DNA of 64,000 nucleotides from Streptomyces sp. NBC_01288 (GTDB lineage: Bacteria > Actinomycetota > Actinomycetes > Streptomycetales > Streptomycetaceae), in the NCBI RefSeq assembly GCF_035982055.1, contig NZ_CP108427.1, positions 5,021,001 to 5,085,000 on the forward strand, written 5' to 3'. Both the position numbers and the translations under genes were made by a program. The notes below the pieces were generated by a model. The model searched no databases. It was not told the DNA's origin and worked only from the letters and a program-made list of their open reading frames with translations. The first letter of the stretch is position 1, and each line of letters opens with the position of its first letter. Positions 57,146 through 64,000 of the stretch are shown here, piece by piece.

Positions 57146-59184
57146 GCGTCGACGGGTCGACGAGCCCGCGCCGAACGCCCCTCCAGATGCACCACCACAC
57201 TCGCGTGGAAGCGGTCCACGGACTCGTCGACGCTGCGGATGAAGCCCGATTCGGCGGTGCCCCGGGTGTTGCCCATGCCTCTGAAGAGGGAGAGGCGGAA
57301 GCCGGTGATCTGGGCTCCGTTCTTGGGGAGGATGTCGGCCGGTTCGGGGCGCAGGCGTTCCAGCGTGCCGCGCGGGCCGCCCGTCTGCCCCTCCAACAGG
57401 GTCTCGACGTGCAGGTCGGCCGGTGCCTCGGCGAGGCGGCGGACCAGCCGCTTGGCCCAGGTCAGGGGGTAGCCCTGGTCGGGTGCGGCGATCTCGATGG
57501 ATGTGCGCAGCTTGCCGGTGCGCAGGTCGGCGCAGAGAGCGAGGACACCGGGCGTGCCCTCGATACGGAGTTCGGCGTCGAGCCGGCCGTCGACACAGAG
57601 CCGGTCGGCCAACGCGGCCCTTCGTGACGCCGGGTCGGTACCGCGCTTGGCGCGCTGTACCGGCAGCACCTTCTCGCCCAGCTCGCCGCCGAGCCGTAGA
57701 CACACCTGCCGGACCAGCCGTTCCCAGCTCTCTACGACCTCCACCGCGCGCGGGTCGCCCTGGCACAGGGTCTCCGCGTCGATCGCGTTGCGCACCGGGA
57801 CCCAGGAGCGGCCCATGTTCTGGAAGCCGTGGCAGCCGGAGTTCTCGTGCTGGAGGTAGTGCAGAAGCTCCTGGAGCAGCCAGGCGTGCGCCGCGTTGCC
57901 GACACCCTCGTGGCGGATCAACAGCTGTGCCTGGTGGGCGACTTCGGCCCAGGACAGATGCCAGAGCGCCACCTTGTGCTTGCGCCGCCCGTCGAGCTTG
58001 ACCTCCACCAGCGGGCTGCCCTCCAGCTCCACATCGTTGGAGAGGGTGATGACCGCCTCGTATCCGCGCCGGGCCGCTATGTCGGCGTAGGCCTGCACCT
58101 GGTCCAACTTGAGCGGGTTGCCGTTCGTCTTCGTCTCGACGAGCGCGGTCCACAGCTTGCCCGCCCGCTCGACCCGGATCACCCCGTCGGGCCGCCGGGG
58201 CGACTCGCCGTTGGGCAGCGTGACCTCGGTGAACGTCTCCATCCGCCCGACCGGCGCACCGAAAGCGGCCGTCAACCGCCGCCCGAACTCCGGCACTTGG
58301 GCCATCACCGACAGCAGCACGGAGGTCGCCCGGGTCTCCCGCTCGTGGTCGCTCTTGAGCGCGGAGGCGGGGAAGAGCCGGGCACTTCGCCAGGAGTCGT
58401 TCTCCGCGAGGGACTTCTTGGCCACCTTCGGCAGGGTGACCTTCTTCTTCGCCGTACGGGGGCGAGTGGGACGGGGAGCTGCCTCGGTCCCGCTCCCCGC
58501 CTCGGGCACCGACTCGACCGCGGGGCTCGACGGCTGCGCGGGAATCACGGAGACGGCTTCCGGCGCACGGACCGGGGATTCGGAGTCCGGCTCGGCGTCG
58601 GAATCGGAAGCGGCCTCCACGTCTGCGTCCGTGCCCGCGTCGTCGTCGATGTCGACGCCGAAGTCCGTTGCCACGCCCGCCAGTCCGGACTCGTAGCCCT
58701 GTCCGATCGCCCGGAACTTCCAGTCTCCGCCCCGCCGGTAGAACTCGCCGAAGAGCAGCGCGCTGACCTCGCCCGGATCGTCGATCGAGAAGCGCAGCAG
58801 GCTCTCGCCGGAGCCGTCGGCCAACGTCAGCCGCAGATCCTGGAGTTCGGAGAAACGGGCGCTCTCGTAGCGGCTCGCCGCCACGACGATCTGTTCAACT
58901 CCCGCCGGAATGGCGGTCAGATCGAACGTGATCCGGTCCTCGCTGCCGTCCGCCGTCGGCGCCTTGCCGAGCAGTTGGACGCTCCCGTCGGCGGCGACGG
59001 GGTTGTTGTAGAAGTAGAAGTCCCCGTCGCTGCGCACTTTTCCGTCCGCGGTGAGCAGCAGTACGGAGACGTCCGCGTCGCCCTCTCCCGTCGGACTGCC
59101 CCAGCTCAGGCTCATCATCACCGAGCCGGCGTCCTCGCTCAGCGACGCCAGACCGACGTTCCCACCCTTGACCATCTCGTGCAT
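57142..59184 (-). CDS. TerD domain fused to nuclease-like domain
   Basis: 680 aa in three parts. Residues 1-180 are a TerD stress domain: MHEMVKGGNVGLASLSED, the calcium-binding-type DFYFYNNPVAADGSV, and FDLTAIPAGVEQIVVAASRY. Residues about 180-255 are an acidic Asp/Glu/Ser/Pro linker followed by a Lys/Arg patch (RPTRPRTAKKKVTLPKVAKK). Residues 256-680 contain a PD-(D/E)XK-like core: Asp333 in RRPDGVIRVE, Glu350-x-Lys352 in WTALVETKTNG, and KLDQVQAYADIAARRGYEAV. It is therefore a possible stress- or calcium-gated nuclease. Function unproven. ATG 59184 matches the TerD N-terminus. Confidence 0.85.
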   Translation of the reverse strand: MHEMVKGGNVGLASLSEDAGSVMMSLSWGSPTGEGDADVSVLLLTADGKVRSDGDFYFYNNPVAADGSVQLLGKAPTADGSEDRITFDLTAIPAGVEQIVVAASRYESARFSELQDLRLTLADGSGESLLRFSIDDPGEVSALLFGEFYRRGGDWKFRAIGQGYESGLAGVATDFGVDIDDDAGTDADVEAASDSDAEPDSESPVRAPEAVSVIPAQPSSPAVESVPEAGSGTEAAPRPTRPRTAKKKVTLPKVAKKSLAENDSWRSARLFPASALKSDHERETRATSVLLSVMAQVPEFGRRLTAAFGAPVGRMETFTEVTLPNGESPRRPDGVIRVERAGKLWTALVETKTNGNPLKLDQVQAYADIAARRGYEAVITLSNDVELEGSPLVEVKLDGRRKHKVALWHLSWAEVAHQAQLLIRHEGVGNAAHAWLLQELLHYLQHENSGCHGFQNMGRSWVPVRNAIDAETLCQGDPRAVEVVESWERLVRQVCLRLGGELGEKVLPVQRAKRGTDPASRRAALADRLCVDGRLDAELRIEGTPGVLALCADLRTGKLRTSIEIAAPDQGYPLTWAKRLVRRLAEAPADLHVETLLEGQTGGPRGTLERLRPEPADILPKNGAQITGFRLSLFRGMGNTRGTAESGFIRSVDESVDRFHASVVVHLEGRSARARRPVDA

Positions 59185-59315
59185 GAGGCCCCCCAGATGC
59201 ACGGCCGCACAGCTTTCCCGGCGGCCCCTGTTTCGTAGCGATGTGTGACGCGCTCCACACCCAGCGCATCAGGGGCACCTTAACGCGCAGGAATCACCCG
59301 AACCTCCGGAATGCG

Positions 59316-60074
59316 TCAACGCTTGTCATACGGGTCGGCCGGTTCTTTCACCTGCTTGACCGTTGTCGCCTTGAGGATCGGCGGCCACGCCCCGTCCGTC
59401 CCGAGCTTGCCCTTCGGGACCCACGTGCCCGTGGCCGTGACCCAACTGTCCGTCTGCGGGGCGCCGTCCACCTCGTCGCCGCGGATCTCGACCTTGCTGA
59501 TCGTCGCGTCGGCCGCGCAGCAGGTGACCAGGAGGCGGGTGAGGTACCAGGTGCCGTTGGAGCCGTGGGTGACGAAGCCGGTCATGCGGAGGGTGCGGCC
59601 CTTGAGGGAGTGGCCGGTGTCGTAGATCGCGCGGGAGCTGTACTGGGCGACCGAGATGTCCAGCACCTTCCCGGCGGGCAGCGCCGAGAAGGTGCCTATG
59701 CCTTGCGCCGCACGCTGTGCCTCCTCCCTGGACGCGCTGTACGAACCCAGCGCCGGGGGCGGGAAGAGCAGCAGGGCCAGGGCCGGGAGCGTCAACAGCC
59801 AGGCGATACGGGGGCCGCCGTGCGAGTGGGAGTGGGAGTGGCCATGGGCGTGCTCCTCTTCCTCACCCTCCTCCCCGTGCTCCTCCTCGTCCCTCTGCCG
59901 CATGCCCCTGACCGCCGCCGCGACCCCCAGCAGCATCAACAGCACCCCGGATATGACGAGGTACGGCCTCAACGCCGCCTGCACATACCGCAGATACAGC
60001 TCGCTGAAGAGGGAGATCCGTAGGACCGCGCCGCCCGTCAGCAACAGCAGGACCGCCGAGCCGTAGCGCCTCAC
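59316..60074 (-). CDS. TIGR03943/YcgQ-like membrane protein with His-rich loop
   Basis: 252 aa. Two N-terminal helices flank an acidic and His-rich loop (EEEHGEEGEEEEHAHGHSHS) that could bind metal; a third helix precedes a periplasm-facing beta domain ending TVKQVKEPADPYDKR. The pattern matches the TIGR03943 family, partner of the DUF318 permease coded just upstream. Its GTG start overlaps the permease stop (GTGA). In Bacillus such a pair is under zinc control, which is family knowledge; no zinc-box was found here. Confidence 0.82.
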   Translation of the reverse strand: MRRYGSAVLLLLTGGAVLRISLFSELYLRYVQAALRPYLVISGVLLMLLGVAAAVRGMRQRDEEEHGEEGEEEEHAHGHSHSHSHGGPRIAWLLTLPALALLLFPPPALGSYSASREEAQRAAQGIGTFSALPAGKVLDISVAQYSSRAIYDTGHSLKGRTLRMTGFVTHGSNGTWYLTRLLVTCCAADATISKVEIRGDEVDGAPQTDSWVTATGTWVPKGKLGTDGAWPPILKATTVKQVKEPADPYDKR

Positions 60075-61087
60075 AGCAACCACCAACCCACCAGCGTGCT
60101 GCTGACCACCGCCACCAGCCACGTCGTCGAGGAGAAACGGAACGCGAAGGCGCGGCCGAACGTGCCTGCCTGGAGGGCGATCAACTTCAGATCGACCATC
60201 GGGCCCACCACCATGAACGCCAGTTTCGCCGCCGGGGAGAAGCCGCTCAGCGAGGCCGCCACGAAGGCGTCCGCCTCGCTGCACACGCACAGCACGACCG
60301 CGAGGAACGCCAGCAGGAGGAGCGACAGCCAGGACGAACCCGTGAAGACGGCCAGGATCGAGCGCGGTACGGCGATGTTGAACGTTGCCGCCGCCCCCGC
60401 GCCCAGGACCAGGAAGCCGCCCGCGTGCAGGAAGTCGTGTTGCAGGCCCGCCACGAAGGCCTTCACGCCGGTCGGCGAAGAGGCGGCGCTCTGGGCGCGC
60501 TTCGGGAGGCGTAGCCACTCCTCCTTGCCGAATCTCGCCCAGAGCCAGCCCATCACCACCGCCGTGGCGAGGGAGGCGACGAGTCGGCCCAGCACCATCT
60601 TCGGCTGGTTCGGGAACGCGATCGACGTGGCCACCAGGACCACCGGGTTGATCGCGGGGGCTGAGAGCAGGAACGCGAGCGCCGCCGCCGGAGCGACCCC
60701 CCGGCGCATCAGGCTGCTCGCCACCGGTACCGACGCGCATTCACAGCCGGGGAGTACGACGCCTGCCGCGCCCGCGATGGGGACGGCGAGGGCCTGGTTG
60801 CGGGGGAGGAGGCGAGTGAACACCTTCTCCGGTACGAACGCTCCGATCGCCGCCGACACCACCGTGCCCAGCAGCAGGAAGGGGACGCCCTGGACGGCGA
60901 CCGCCGTGAAGACCGTCCACCAGGCCGCCACGGCCGGGGTGTAGAGGTCCATCGCCACCATCGGGCCGAGGACCGAGACGACCGTCGCGATGGCTATGAG
61001 CGCCGCGCCGCCCAGGACCGCGTAGACCATGGCGCGTACGGCCAGGCGCAGGCCGTCGACCACGGTCCGTTCGTTCTGCACGCGCAC
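60071..61087 (-). CDS. DUF318/ArsP-like permease
   Basis: 338-aa membrane protein with about eight to ten helices. The family motif PGCECASVPVASSLMRRGVA is visible (typically PxCxCG), followed by ALAFLLSAPAINPVVLVATS and, in the second half, AVVLCVCSEADAFVAASLSG and VVGPMVDLKLIALQAG. This is the permease group that includes organoarsenical exporters and uncharacterised metal-linked transporters. Coupled to the His-rich TIGR03943 protein. GTG 61087; a second GTG at 61081 is possible. Confidence 0.85.
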   Translation of the reverse strand: MRVQNERTVVDGLRLAVRAMVYAVLGGAALIAIATVVSVLGPMVAMDLYTPAVAAWWTVFTAVAVQGVPFLLLGTVVSAAIGAFVPEKVFTRLLPRNQALAVPIAGAAGVVLPGCECASVPVASSLMRRGVAPAAALAFLLSAPAINPVVLVATSIAFPNQPKMVLGRLVASLATAVVMGWLWARFGKEEWLRLPKRAQSAASSPTGVKAFVAGLQHDFLHAGGFLVLGAGAAATFNIAVPRSILAVFTGSSWLSLLLLAFLAVVLCVCSEADAFVAASLSGFSPAAKLAFMVVGPMVDLKLIALQAGTFGRAFAFRFSSTTWLVAVVSSTLVGWWLL

Positions 61088-61175
61088 GCGCCTGTCTCAT
61101 CCCGTTTCACACCAGTACGGCTACGACTCGTACGTCGCACGGTAACCGTCGGCGCTGTGCGGTATCCCCGATTTG

Positions 61176-62519
61176 TCAAAGAGGAGGCTGTGCGGGGGCC
61201 GGGCCCAGAGTCGTCGTGCCGGGAGCGGTGCGGTGGCCGAGGCCGGTGCGGTAGGCGTCGAGGGCCGCTTCCACCCGGCCGGTACGGCGGAGCAGGTCGC
61301 CGAGCATCCGGCACAGGTCGGCCAGGTCGCCGGCCGCGCCCGCGCGTTCCAGCAGGCTGAGGGCGCGGACGTAGTGCTCCTCGGCCGCGTCCGTGTCCCG
61401 GGAGTCCTCGGCGATGATGCCGAGGAGGCGGTGCGCGGCGGCGGAGTGCAGGGCGCCGCGTTCGGAGCTGAGGTCGCTGAGGACGTCGTGGAGGAGGGCG
61501 GCGGCCTCGTCGGACTTGCCGCGTTTGTGGAGTACGTCGGCGAGTTCGACGGCTACTTGGCTGCTGTAGAGCGCCGCGCGCTTCGCCGTCAGCATGGCCA
61601 GCGCCTGTCTCAACTCGACCTCGGCACGCTCCAGTTCGCCGTCCTGGGCGTAGACGTAGCCGCGCATCCAGTGGCAGTTGGCGAGTTCGGTACGGAACTG
61701 GAGCTGGCGGTACAGATCGGCGGCCTTCGCGAGCGAGGCGTCCGCCTCCGCTACCTTGCCCTCCGCTATCAGCGTTCGCGCCACCGACCTGTGCATACGG
61801 GCCAGCAGCGCCGGGTCCGCCACCTGCGGCGCCAGCGCGAGCGCCAGCTCCGCCGCCTGGGCCGCCCTCGCGTGCGCGCCCATGTCCATGTACGGCCCTA
61901 TCGCGCTCGCGTAGAGCAGCAGCAGGGCATCCGGGTCGTGCAGGCCGCCCCGGTTCAGCTCGTCGAGGGTGGACTCCAACAGGTAGACGGCGTAACGGAG
62001 TTCACCGGTGAGGTAGTGGGCGACCGCTCGGCCCCGGATCGCCGGGACGCGGGAGGGGAGCGGTTCGTCGGCGAGGCGTTGCTCGGCGCGCTCGAAGTGC
62101 AGGCGGGCGGCGGTGAGATCACCGGTGTCGAGTCCGCACTCGCCGAGCCCGAGCAGTGCTACGGCCTCCTCGTCCGCCAGCCCCAGCGACACCGCTTCCT
62201 CAAGGAGGTCGGCGTACTGCTCGGTGGCCTCCTCCGACTCCCCTGTGGCCAGGGTGCGTTGGGCCTCGGTGAGGCGCAGGCGGAGTTCGGTGGCGAGGTG
62301 GGCGGGCCGGCCGGTCGCCAACTCCTCGTAGGCGACGCCGAGTCGCTCGGCGAGGTGGCGCAACGCGTCGTCGGAGGGGCGGACCCGGCCGGCCTCAAGC
62401 GTGGAGATGTACGCGGGCGTGTAGGCGGGCTCGGCCAACTGCCGCTGGGTGAGCCCGCGTTCGTGCCGCAACTGCTGGACCCTGCGCCCGATGACTTCCG
62501 GGTCGTCCCGTCTCACCAT
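61176..62519 (-). CDS. XRE regulator with TPR repeats
   Basis: 447 aa. The HTH is at the N-terminus (VIGRRVQQLRHERGLTQRQL then AEPAYTPAYISTLEAGRVRP). The remainder is TPR helices, for example GESEEATEQYADLLEEAVSL, GDLTAARLHFERAEQRLADE and GRVEAALDAYRTGL. Such regulators often respond to small peptides or partner proteins. It lies downstream of a DUF397 gene and an XRE-DUF5753 gene on the same strand. Its promoter region holds a GTAACT-c-AGTTAC dyad. Confidence 0.88.
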   Translation of the reverse strand: MVRRDDPEVIGRRVQQLRHERGLTQRQLAEPAYTPAYISTLEAGRVRPSDDALRHLAERLGVAYEELATGRPAHLATELRLRLTEAQRTLATGESEEATEQYADLLEEAVSLGLADEEAVALLGLGECGLDTGDLTAARLHFERAEQRLADEPLPSRVPAIRGRAVAHYLTGELRYAVYLLESTLDELNRGGLHDPDALLLLYASAIGPYMDMGAHARAAQAAELALALAPQVADPALLARMHRSVARTLIAEGKVAEADASLAKAADLYRQLQFRTELANCHWMRGYVYAQDGELERAEVELRQALAMLTAKRAALYSSQVAVELADVLHKRGKSDEAAALLHDVLSDLSSERGALHSAAAHRLLGIIAEDSRDTDAAEEHYVRALSLLERAGAAGDLADLCRMLGDLLRRTGRVEAALDAYRTGLGHRTAPGTTTLGPAPAQPPL

Positions 62520-62541
62520 GCGTTAATCATGCCAGTAAGCC

Positions 62542-62571
62542 GAGTTACAGACTGGCGAGTAACTCAGTTAC
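62542..62571. promoter_or_regulatory. GTAACT-type dyad upstream of XRE/TPR gene
   Basis: GTAACT-c-AGTTAC at 62559-62571 with an extra GAGTTAC at 62542-62548. It lies 23-52 bp before the XRE/TPR start and touches the stop of the DUF397 gene. The same GTAACT half-sites recur in the dyad upstream of the XRE-DUF5753 gene. Confidence 0.5.
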
Positions 62572-62822
62572 ATGGAGAGTGAGTTGATGAATTCCTCGAA
62601 GTGGGCGCGGTTGATGGTGACAACGGCTCCGCCGGGGTTCTTGGAGTCACGGATCGCGACGCAGGGGGCACCGGCAGCGACCTCTACGCAGTCACCGCCG
62701 TTGCTGCCGCTGAAGGACGACTTACGCCACTCCACAGTGCCGAGAGGGGCACACTCGACGCATTCGCCGCCATTGGTGCCGCTATAGCTGGACTTCCGCC
62801 ACGTCTGTCGGCCGGTCTCCAT
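62568..62822 (-). CDS. Tandem DUF397 protein
   Basis: 84 aa with the DUF397 signature twice: TWRKSSYSGTNGGECVECAP near residues 7-26 and EWRKSSFSGSNGGDCVEVAA near residues 31-50, followed by AIRDSKNPGGAVVTINRAHF and a helix. The first copy is cut short before the duplicated start, so the protein looks like a partial internal duplication. Its ATG lies inside the upstream XRE gene (41-bp overlap), so the two are translationally linked, the standard partnership. Confidence 0.88.
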   Translation of the reverse strand: METGRQTWRKSSYSGTNGGECVECAPLGTVEWRKSSFSGSNGGDCVEVAAGAPCVAIRDSKNPGGAVVTINRAHFEEFINSLSM

Positions 62823-63630
62823 AACGCTCCTCCATCACGCGTGCGATCAGGTCGGCCGAGTCCTCCACCGAGAGGGCAGCGGCCTGCAATCGAGCGTATC
62901 CGACCGAACGTTCCCTGATGACGTCTGGGTTGGCGGTCATGTGCCCCTGGTCGTAGCCCTCGGAGTAGTGGATGTCGGGGTCGTCGTCGAAGCGCAGGAG
63001 AGTGAAAGAGCCCATCATTCCGGTGTGCGCGCCCACGGAGAACGGCAGCACCTGGATGTTCACCCAGGGGTTGTCCCGGAAGCTCACCAGCCGGGCCAGT
63101 TGCTTACGCATGACCTCGCGATCGCCGACCATCCTGAACAGCACGGACTCGTCCAGGATGACCCACACCGCGGGCGGCTGCTTCTTATCCAGAATGCGCT
63201 GCCGTTCCATGCGCGCCGAGACCATCTCCTCGACCTTGTCCGGCTCGTCGACGGCGAGCAGAGCTGCCGCGTACTCCGGTGTCTGGAGAAGGCCGTAGAC
63301 CAACTGGCACTGATACGTCGAGATGTACGCGGCCTTCGCCTCCATGTCCGCGTACGCCTGGAACCAGTTGGGGAGTTGGCTCCGCAGAACCATGCCGATC
63401 ATGCGGGTGAAGGACCCGTCCGTCATGAACGCGGCGTCGAGGCGCTCGGCGAAGTTCCGGGTCGGGACCTTCTGGGCGGTCTCGATCTGCCCGATCAGCG
63501 AGCCGGTGCAGTAGAGGATCTTGCCGAGGCCCTCCAGCGTGAGACTCGCCGCCTCCCTCAACCGACGGCATTCATAGCCGAAGTAGTCCAACGGGGATGC
63601 GCTCGGGTCGAGTTGGCGAACGTGGACCAT
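62782..63630 (-). CDS. XRE regulator with DUF5753 domain
   Basis: 282 aa. The HTH lies near residues 18-60 (CRRLREAASLTLEGLGKILY then GSLIGQIETAQKVPTRNFAE). The DUF5753 region follows: QAYADMEAKAAYISTYQCQL, VYGLLQTPEYAAALL, RMERQRILDKKQPPAVWVIL and VNIQVLPFSVGAHTGMMGSF. This is the actinobacterial partner of DUF397 proteins, one of which overlaps its 3' end by 41 bp. A 9-bp inverted repeat lies upstream and may be its own operator. Confidence 0.92.
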   Translation of the reverse strand: MVHVRQLDPSASPLDYFGYECRRLREAASLTLEGLGKILYCTGSLIGQIETAQKVPTRNFAERLDAAFMTDGSFTRMIGMVLRSQLPNWFQAYADMEAKAAYISTYQCQLVYGLLQTPEYAAALLAVDEPDKVEEMVSARMERQRILDKKQPPAVWVILDESVLFRMVGDREVMRKQLARLVSFRDNPWVNIQVLPFSVGAHTGMMGSFTLLRFDDDPDIHYSEGYDQGHMTANPDVIRERSVGYARLQAAALSVEDSADLIARVMEERYGDRPTDVAEVQL

Positions 63631-63646
63631 GCGACAGTCACCTCCG

Positions 63647-63680
63647 AGTAGTTACCGGCCTGTCGCCGAGAGTAACTACT
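63647..63680. promoter_or_regulatory. AGTAGTTAC-N16-GTAACTACT inverted repeat
   Basis: Perfect 9-bp arms (63647-63655 and 63672-63680) just upstream of the XRE-DUF5753 start at 63630, within the 113-bp spacer to the divergent small gene. Likely autoregulatory; shares the GTAACT half-site with the dyad at 62559. Confidence 0.6.
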
Positions 63681-63743
63681 TGACGCCGCCTGGGTGATGA
63701 GAATCACGAACTCTCCATAACGCTCGTAACGTACGGTGGAGAA

Positions 63744-64000
63744 ATGTCCCCTTTGGTCAAGATCAGCGACTCGTACGCGCCGCGCTTCGCGGAGTTCGCG
63801 TTCGAGCCCGCCTTCGTGGCCGCCGTGGACCAGCACGTGGCTGAACTGCGCGAACGCCTCGCGGCGGGCGGCCCGGATCTTTCGCCCCCGCCACCGGACC
63901 ACGCCGACCTCACGGACTACGCGCTCGGCTTCCTGGACGCGCTCGCGGAACTGGACTGGCGGGAGCCGGTCGGCCACGACTACGCGGTGTGCAGGCTGAC
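63744..64000 (+). CDS. Partial small protein (DUF6401-like), runs off window
   Basis: At least 85 codons from ATG 63744 (GGTGGAG upstream): MSPLVKISDSYAPRFAEFAF, then FVAAVDQHVAELRERLAAGG, PPPPDHADLTDYALGFLDAL and AELDWREPVGHDYAVCRL. The order DQH-x3-LR, ALGFLDAL and DW...VC resembles the DUF6401 group often found next to XRE regulators in natural-product regions; I recall this pattern but cannot verify it. The 3' end is outside the window. Confidence 0.6.
   Translation, partial: MSPLVKISDSYAPRFAEFAFEPAFVAAVDQHVAELRERLAAGGPDLSPPPPDHADLTDYALGFLDALAELDWREPVGHDYAVCRL

Noticed and set aside
1..64000. tRNA, rRNA or prophage genes
   Set aside because: No cloverleaf-like sequences, rRNA words, integrase or structural phage genes were seen while reading.

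Overview
The window is high-GC actinobacterial chromosome and almost certainly comes from a Streptomyces. Third codon positions are strongly G/C, GTG starts and 4-base ATGA/GTGA stop-start overlaps are common, and several lineage-typical families are present: DUF397 with XRE regulators, a DUF6479-like protein, a sortase-E LAETG surface protein, DUF4142, and the intergenic 'GGGGCGCGGGGAACTGCGCGACC' type repeat. I saw no rRNA, tRNA or CRISPR array. The only mobile-element trace is a decayed IS5-type transposase tail near 7.9 kb.

Layout. 0-4.7 kb: catabolic operon with two sugar ABC permeases, a KDPG/KDG aldolase, a PfkB kinase and a lactonase. 4.8-11.2 kb: small regulator/enzyme pairs (epoxide-hydrolase-like enzyme with TetR, NmrA-like enzyme with HxlR, winged-helix regulator with its membrane partner, TetR with esterase), several with clear palindromic operators between them. 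11.3-16.5 kb: secreted lipase-like protein, a receptor Ser/Thr kinase, and a Tat-exported cholesterol-oxidase-like GMC enzyme. 16.5-22.5 kb: leftward operon KASIII, ACP, KASII, second KASIII-like enzyme, CMD-ferredoxin fusion, P450. This looks like a small dedicated acyl-chain (type II FAS-like) pathway and is the best candidate for an undescribed system. 22.7-25.3 kb: saccharopine-dehydrogenase-like enzyme, GlxA/AraC regulator, ABM monooxygenase. 25.3-32.7 kb: surface island with two related propeller plus Ig-repeat secreted proteins around an acyltransferase and an RTX-like repeat protein.

32.8-40.6 kb: TetR with FAD monooxygenase, DUF6479-like protein, two-component system, membrane proteins, lipoprotein, VOC protein. 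40.6-45.4 kb: M20 dipeptidase, small anchored protein and amino-acid permease operon, divergent from a ThrE-like exporter across a perfect 14+14 inverted repeat. 45.4-53.6 kb: 2OG oxygenase, DUF397, AhpD-like protein, PucR regulator, DUF4142, alpha-glucosidase, LAETG protein, ATPase-nuclease. 53.6-57.1 kb: nucleoside hydrolase, a minimal (catalytic-core only) threonyl-tRNA synthetase behind a leader peptide with three consecutive Thr codons and a strong hairpin (ribosome-mediated attenuation), a repeat-rich spacer, and a lipoprotein. 57.1-64 kb: TerD-nuclease fusion, a metal-linked permease pair, and a cluster of XRE/TPR regulators with DUF397 proteins and a partial small gene at the right edge.

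Starts were chosen from Shine-Dalgarno spacing, family conservation and overlaps. All functions are inferred from sequence reading alone; no database search was run.
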